Positions 59,927 to 64,000 of a stretch of DNA of 64,000 nt are shown here, piece by piece. Both the position numbers and the translations under genes were made by a program. The notes beneath the pieces are model-generated. The model was not told the DNA's origin. It did not search any database and saw only the letters and a list, made by a program, of their open reading frames with translations. The DNA is from Poindextera sp035604135 (GTDB taxonomy: Bacteria > Pseudomonadota > Alphaproteobacteria > Caulobacterales > Caulobacteraceae), in the NCBI GenBank assembly GCA_035604135.1, contig DATNJB010000038.1, forward strand, positions 1 to 64,000, written 5' to 3'. The number at the start of each line of letters is the position of its first letter. Positions within the stretch are counted from its first letter, which is position 1.

Positions 59927-60733
59927 TCAGGCCTTCCAGAGCGGGGAGGAGGCCTTCATCCAGCGCGTCAGCTGGCGCATCTCGGCGATCAGCCGCCCTT
60001 GCGCGTCGGTGAGCTCGGAGTCGACCCACGCGAACTCGGTCTTGTCGGTGACGCCGACGCAGACCACGCGACCGGTCTTCACATAGGGGGTGTTCGTCTG
60101 GATCGGCCCATTGCGCAGCGCCACCTCCGTCGCGCCGAAGAAGCCGACCGCCGGCTGGGCGATCTGGCCGCGAAGGAAGTTGGACATCAGTGCGCCGTAC
60201 ATCGCCTGCGGATCGCGGACGATGCCATCCTCGCCTGTCTCGAAGACGAACTTGTCGATCCGCTTCAGTTCGGTCCCCGCCTTGACCCCCGCCGCGATGC
60301 GGTTGGCGCCCACGGGCGCCGACTCCAGCGGCAGGCCGCGGACATAGTTTGGCGTGGCGGGAGAGCCGATGGAGACCGTGCCCTTGCAGACCGTCTTGCC
60401 GTCGGGTGTCTCGACCCAGGCGGGGAAGATAGCGTCGAGGTCCCAGCAGCGGCCCGGCGGCGCCTTGATCACCGCCCGCACGTCCTCAAGGTGGGCCGTG
60501 GCGTAGGTGTAGTACATGCTGATCGTTCCGTTGATCAGCCAGCGGTCGCCGAAAAGCTCGTCCATCAGCGGCCTAAAGTGGTTCAGGTGCACGGTGCCCG
60601 GGATCGTGCCGCCGCGCATCCCGACAGAGCGCGCGACTGCGTCATTGTGGATGGAGTTGTCGGCGCCCTGCCAGAGATTGACCGGCTGCACCCATGCGCC
60701 CTGGCGCAGGTCCTCCATGGTCGCTGTTGTCAT
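59927..60733 (-). CDS. Hot-dog-like protein of unknown function
   Basis: 268 residues. The early part (HNDAVARSVGMRGGTIPGTVHLNHF, first 20 shown as HNDAVARSVGMRGGTIPGTV) resembles the MaoC-type hydratase loop and helix, and FAWVDSELTDAQGRLIAEM fits a second hot-dog half, so an acyl-thioester enzyme is possible. No clear MaoC catalytic Asp-His pair is seen. GGAGG stands 6 bases before ATG 60733 (ATG 60736 is also possible). It precedes the amidohydrolase upstream on the same strand by 39 bases. Confidence 0.65.
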   Translation of the reverse strand: MTTATMEDLRQGAWVQPVNLWQGADNSIHNDAVARSVGMRGGTIPGTVHLNHFRPLMDELFGDRWLINGTISMYYTYATAHLEDVRAVIKAPPGRCWDLDAIFPAWVETPDGKTVCKGTVSIGSPATPNYVRGLPLESAPVGANRIAAGVKAGTELKRIDKFVFETGEDGIVRDPQAMYGALMSNFLRGQIAQPAVGFFGATEVALRNGPIQTNTPYVKTGRVVCVGVTDKTEFAWVDSELTDAQGRLIAEMRQLTRWMKASSPLWKA

Positions 60734-60772
60734 CATCGTCCTCCCTTGCGCGCCGTTCTCACGCGGCGTCTG

Positions 60773-61900
60773 TCACGCGAGCGCCAGAACGCGCTCGCCC
60801 ATCATCTGCTCGAAGTTCTTCGCGTAGAAGAGTTCGCGGTCGGCTTCGCCGAGGCCTTCGAACGTGCGCTCGAAACGCCCGATCGGATCGTTCGTGCCCT
60901 CCGGGTGCGGGTAGTCGCTGGAGAACATGTAGAGGTCAGCGCCGGAGTCGCGGATCAGGTAGCCGGCATCCTCGCCCGGGAACGGCGTGAACTTCATGTG
61001 CCGACGGATGATCTCGGACGGCTTGGCTGAAAGCGCCTGCAGATAGGGGTCGGTGCGGCCGAAGCTGCGCTGGCCCATGTCCATCTGGCGGAGGAAGGCC
61101 GGCACCCAATAAGCGCCGTGCTCGATCACCCCGCCCTTGAGCTCGGGCAGCCGGTCGAAGAGGCCGTCGTAGACGAGGGCGGCGAGGAACATCTCCGCCG
61201 AGTGCGGCAGGACGACATAGTCCTTGAAGCGCAGGTTCTCGCCGCCGCCATGCAGGTCAGGCGCGCGGGGCTTGCCGTTGTTCGTGTATTCCGGCGGCAG
61301 GACCCGCGAGCCGGCGCCGATGCGCAACATGAATGGCGTGTGCGTCTCGCTCAGCAGCGACCAGAACGGATCGAGCGCCGGGTGGCCGGGAGACTTGTCG
61401 CCGGCCGGCGTCGAGGGGACCCAGACCGCGCCGCAGCCGAGGCGGATCGCCTCCTTGGCCTCCTCGACCGCGCGGCGGGGGTCGTCCAGCGGGACGTAAG
61501 CCACGCCGAGCAACCGCTTGTCGGCGCAGAACGCGGCCATGGCGCGGTTGGCGGCTCTTGCTCCGGCATAGACCACGTTCGGGTCCGAGCTCGTGCGGAA
61601 CGGACGGAGGCCGGAGGTGGGGAACACCAGCTGGCTCGCAAAGCCGAGTTCGTCGAGCGCCCGTTTGCGCTCCTCGGAATCGCGCGCTCCGAAGGCGAAG
61701 CGGCCCTTCGGCCCGGCGATCAGCCCCTCGATCACCTTCTTGGGCGCGGGCTTGGCCGGCGAAGCCGAGGCCGCCGCCGCGGGCTCGCGGCGCATGAGGC
61801 GCTCCCGGTACGGCTCGTCGGCGAAGGGAACCAGCCAATCGGCGGGCTCCATCACATGGCTGTCGGCGTCGTGGATGACGCGTCCGGTGGCGTAAGGCAT
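60773..61900 (-). CDS. Amidohydrolase (ACMSD-like, PF04909 type)
   Basis: 375 residues, TIM-barrel metal hydrolase/decarboxylase family. N-terminal metal motif is IHDADSHVMEP (DxH), middle LDDPRRAVEEAKEA and GGVIEHGAYW with a His, and C-terminal SSDYPHPEG (Asp metal ligand). Start ATG 61900 has GAGGGG 6 bases upstream. Typical of catabolic clusters that remove a carboxyl or open a ring. Divergent from the hydrolase at 61998. Confidence 0.9.
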   Translation of the reverse strand: MPYATGRVIHDADSHVMEPADWLVPFADEPYRERLMRREPAAAASASPAKPAPKKVIEGLIAGPKGRFAFGARDSEERKRALDELGFASQLVFPTSGLRPFRTSSDPNVVYAGARAANRAMAAFCADKRLLGVAYVPLDDPRRAVEEAKEAIRLGCGAVWVPSTPAGDKSPGHPALDPFWSLLSETHTPFMLRIGAGSRVLPPEYTNNGKPRAPDLHGGGENLRFKDYVVLPHSAEMFLAALVYDGLFDRLPELKGGVIEHGAYWVPAFLRQMDMGQRSFGRTDPYLQALSAKPSEIIRRHMKFTPFPGEDAGYLIRDSGADLYMFSSDYPHPEGTNDPIGRFERTFEGLGEADRELFYAKNFEQMMGERVLALA

Positions 61901-61997
61901 CGTTGACCCCTCGTGCTCAGCAAGCTCGCTCATCGCATTGAACCAGGGCTCGCCCGGCCGTGCTAGCGTTGTGCTCATACGCTTGGGAGGAGCGCAG

Positions 61998-63797
61998 ATG
62001 GCCGGACCGAGCGGCTCGACGGATCCGTTGTACGACAAGCCCTACGTCGACATCGACGAATGGCGCGACGAGCCGGTGCGGCACCGCTACGTGCACGGCG
62101 GCTTCCATGACAGCGACCTTCGCTTCTCGATCTACTTCCCGCCCGCCGAGCGCTACGAGGGCCGCTTCTTCCAGCCGCTGATGGCCGTCTCCGGCACGGA
62201 GAACGCCGCGACCATGCCGCCGATGATGGGGGCGATGATCGGGCACATGATCCCGTTCGCCTTCGACAGCGGCGCCTTTCTCGTCGAGTCGAACCAGGGT
62301 CGGACGGTCATGTACCCCGGCGACGACCCGACCATCCCCGGCTATCGCGCCAGCGCCGCGACGGCGAGGCATGCGCGAACGCTCGCCGCCGAGATGTACG
62401 GCGACCACCGCGCCTTCGGCTACGTGTTCGGCGGCAGCGGCGGCGCGTTCAAGACCATCGCCTGCGTCGAGAATGCGCCGGGCGTCTGGGACGGCTCGGT
62501 TCCCTTCGTGCAGGGCTCGCCGGTCAGCATGCCCAACGCGTTTACCGTGCAGGCGCATGCGCTGCGGGTGCTCGAGGGCAAGTTCGAGCAGATCGTCGAC
62601 GCCATCGAGCCCGGCGGCAGCGGCGACATGTACGCGGGCCTGAACCGCGAGGAGCGCGAGGCGCTGGCCGAGGTGACGCGCATGGGCTTCCCGCCGGCGG
62701 CCTGGTTCGCCCATCGGCAGATCGCCATGGGCTACACGGGCGTGTTCGGCTCCCTCGTCGACAACTTGGTCCGGTGGGATCCGGGCTACTTCGAGGATTT
62801 CTGGAGCGTCCCCGGCTACCTCGGGTTCGATGCGCCGGAGTCGCTGTCGCGGGTGCGGCTGCAGCACGAGACCAAGATCAGCCGCGTCGTCATGTCGAAG
62901 GAAGCGATCAAACTCGGCCTGCCGGTCTCGATGTCCGCCAAGTTCGCCGACAGCGAGGCCGAGACGCCGGCCGCGGTGCAGCTCGAGCAGATGCCGAACG
63001 GGAGCTTGCAGGGCGCCACGCTGACGCTGAAGTCGGGCGGCGCGGCGGGGTCGCGCGTGCTGATCTCGGGCGCGACGCGGGATCTGGTGCTGCTGAGCTA
63101 CGGCGAGGCGCACTTCCAGGCGCTCGCCAAGGTCGCCACCGGCAACGAGGTCCTGATCGACAACGCGATCTACCTCGCCACGCAGACCTACCATCGCCAT
63201 CAGATCCCGCCGGGTGACGAGTTCCCGGTCTGGGATCAGTTCAAGGCCGCCGGCCAGCCGATTTATCCTCAACGCCCGTTCCAGATGGGGCCGCGCTATG
63301 CGCTGAGCGGGACCGGCACGCTGCAGACCGGCCGCTTCGCCGGCAAGATGATCGTCGTCGAGGCGCTGATGGACGAGGCGGCCTACCCCTGGCAGGCGGA
63401 CTGGTATCGCAGGCAGGTGGAGAAGGCGCTAGGCCCGCGCCTGGGCGAGCCGTTCCGGCTCTGGTTCGTCGATCGGGCCATGCATACCGGGCCGTTCCCC
63501 GGGCGCAACGAGCCCCGGCCGGCGCGGACGACGCGCACCGTCCCCTACGTCGGCGTGCTGCAGCAGGCGCTGCGCGACGTGAGCGCATGGGTCGAGCAGG
63601 GCTTGGCGCCGCCGCCAAGCACCGAATACGCGGTCGCCGACGGCCAGGTGGTCACGCCCAAGACGGCCGCGGCGCGGAAGGGTATCCAGCCGCTCGTCAC
63701 GATGACGGCGAACGGGGCCGAGCGTGCGGACGTCGCGGTCGGCGAAACCGTCGCCTTCGAGGCTCGCATCGACGTGCCGGGGGCACGGGCGTCGTAG
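61998..63797 (+). pseudogene. Alpha/beta-hydrolase-like protein, C-terminal PKD domain frameshifted
   Basis: 599 residues from ATG 61998 (GGGAGGAG upstream) to TAG 63797. The nucleophile elbow is GGSGG in VFGGSGGAFKTIAC, and the later DRAMHTGPF may hold the His. At residue about 594 the frame passes a run of five G (63779-63783). The -1 frame is open from there to 64000 and reads GVVVAADWDFEGGGDF and SYAFKTPGTYFPALRATS, a PKD-like domain. One missing base therefore truncates the protein. Sequencing error, mutation or G-run phase variation are the options. Substrate unknown. Confidence 0.75.
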
Positions 63798-64000
63798 TCG
63801 CCGCGGACTGGGACTTCGAGGGCGGCGGCGACTTCCCGGTCTCCGAGCCGCTCGAGTTCCTCAGCCCCGACGGCGCGAGCGTCGCGGTCACGGCAAGCTA
63901 CGCGTTCAAGACCCCCGGAACTTACTTCCCGGCGCTGCGGGCCACGTCCCAGCGGCAAGGCAACGCCACGACCCGCTTCGCCCGCGTCCAAAACCTCGGC
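63782..64000 (+). other. Out-of-frame PKD-like tail of the preceding hydrolase
   Basis: Codon-phase 2 relative to the gene start, open to the window edge with no stop. It encodes about 73 residues with the PKD pattern (WDFEGGG, YAFKTPGTYFP). High GC at third positions supports real coding. It continues past the window. Confidence 0.75.

Noticed and set aside
1..64000. CRISPR arrays, tRNA or rRNA genes, prophage and insertion sequences
   Set aside because: None recognised by reading: no repeat-spacer pattern, no tRNA-like cloverleaf noticed, and no transposase or phage proteins. Absence by eye is not proof for RNA genes.

Overview
The window is high-GC, densely packed bacterial chromosome. 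The cores it carries (purC-purS-purQ, purL, purB, bolA-grxD, rpsD, the alphaproteobacterial F1-ATPase inhibitor zeta/DUF1476) and the GTTC-N7-GTTC type SOS box upstream of radC all point to an alphaproteobacterium. A Caulobacterales-like lineage fits best, but that is inferred from gene style and not proven. No rRNA, tRNA, CRISPR array, transposase or phage gene was seen. No intergenic gap exceeds about 300 bases.

Layout. 1-1234: edge-truncated dCTP deaminase (-) divergent from radC (+), with two LexA-type direct repeats between and just inside them. 1472-4727 (-): bolA, a degenerate aldo/keto reductase, grxD, a class II aldolase and a PfkB kinase in one run. 4878-15041: lipoprotein, then the purine block: purL, an inserted M48 peptidase/EthD/GrpB segment, and purC-purS-DUF3291-purQ, followed by a KirBac-type channel, the zeta inhibitor and purB. 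15097-27164: an HtrA-like protein without a catalytic triad, two MFS carriers, GST, SDR-DoxX and DUF2269 proteins, rpsD, DUF899, VOC, a glycine-zipper protein, an SMP-30 protein and a SulP carrier. 27278-33908: an envelope-lipid locus with an unbroken MlaA + TonB-dependent-receptor reading frame, an HpnN-like RND/MMPL exporter and an MlaC/HpnM-like carrier. 33985-40931: rsgA, an ECF sigma factor with SnoaL-like tail, a small P-loop kinase, a gamma-glutamyltransferase and two tandem GIN-type adhesin-like proteins, the second frameshifted in its signal peptide. 41111-50584: ferritin-like di-iron protein + LLM flavoprotein, methyltransferase/MarR divergent pair, and a CoA-linked catabolic group (phosphotransferase-like, acyl-CoA dehydrogenase, esterase, double CaiB/BaiF CoA-transferase), then a ClpX-type zinc-finger protein. 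50818-56532: methyltransferase, a three-gene secreted-protein operon with DUF3142, and an XRE regulator. 56692-64000: MOSC protein and a degradative cluster of hydrolases, an SDR, a hot-dog-like protein and an amidohydrolase, ending in a hydrolase whose C-terminal PKD-like domain is out of frame.

How the genes work together. The purine genes give FGAM synthase (PurLQS), SAICAR synthase and adenylosuccinate lyase. BolA and GrxD form the usual [2Fe-2S] handling pair. HpnN, MlaC-like and MlaA-like proteins would together move lipids between the two membranes, and the receptor fused to MlaA is the most unusual feature. The 44.5-50 kb and 57.6-64 kb blocks look like CoA-thioester and ester catabolism of an unknown substrate. 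The best leads for something undescribed are the MlaA-receptor fusion, the DUF3142 secreted operon, two enzymes that have lost their catalytic residues (the AKR between bolA and grxD, and the HtrA-like protein), and the tandem GIN proteins with a duplicated 50-bp upstream element.
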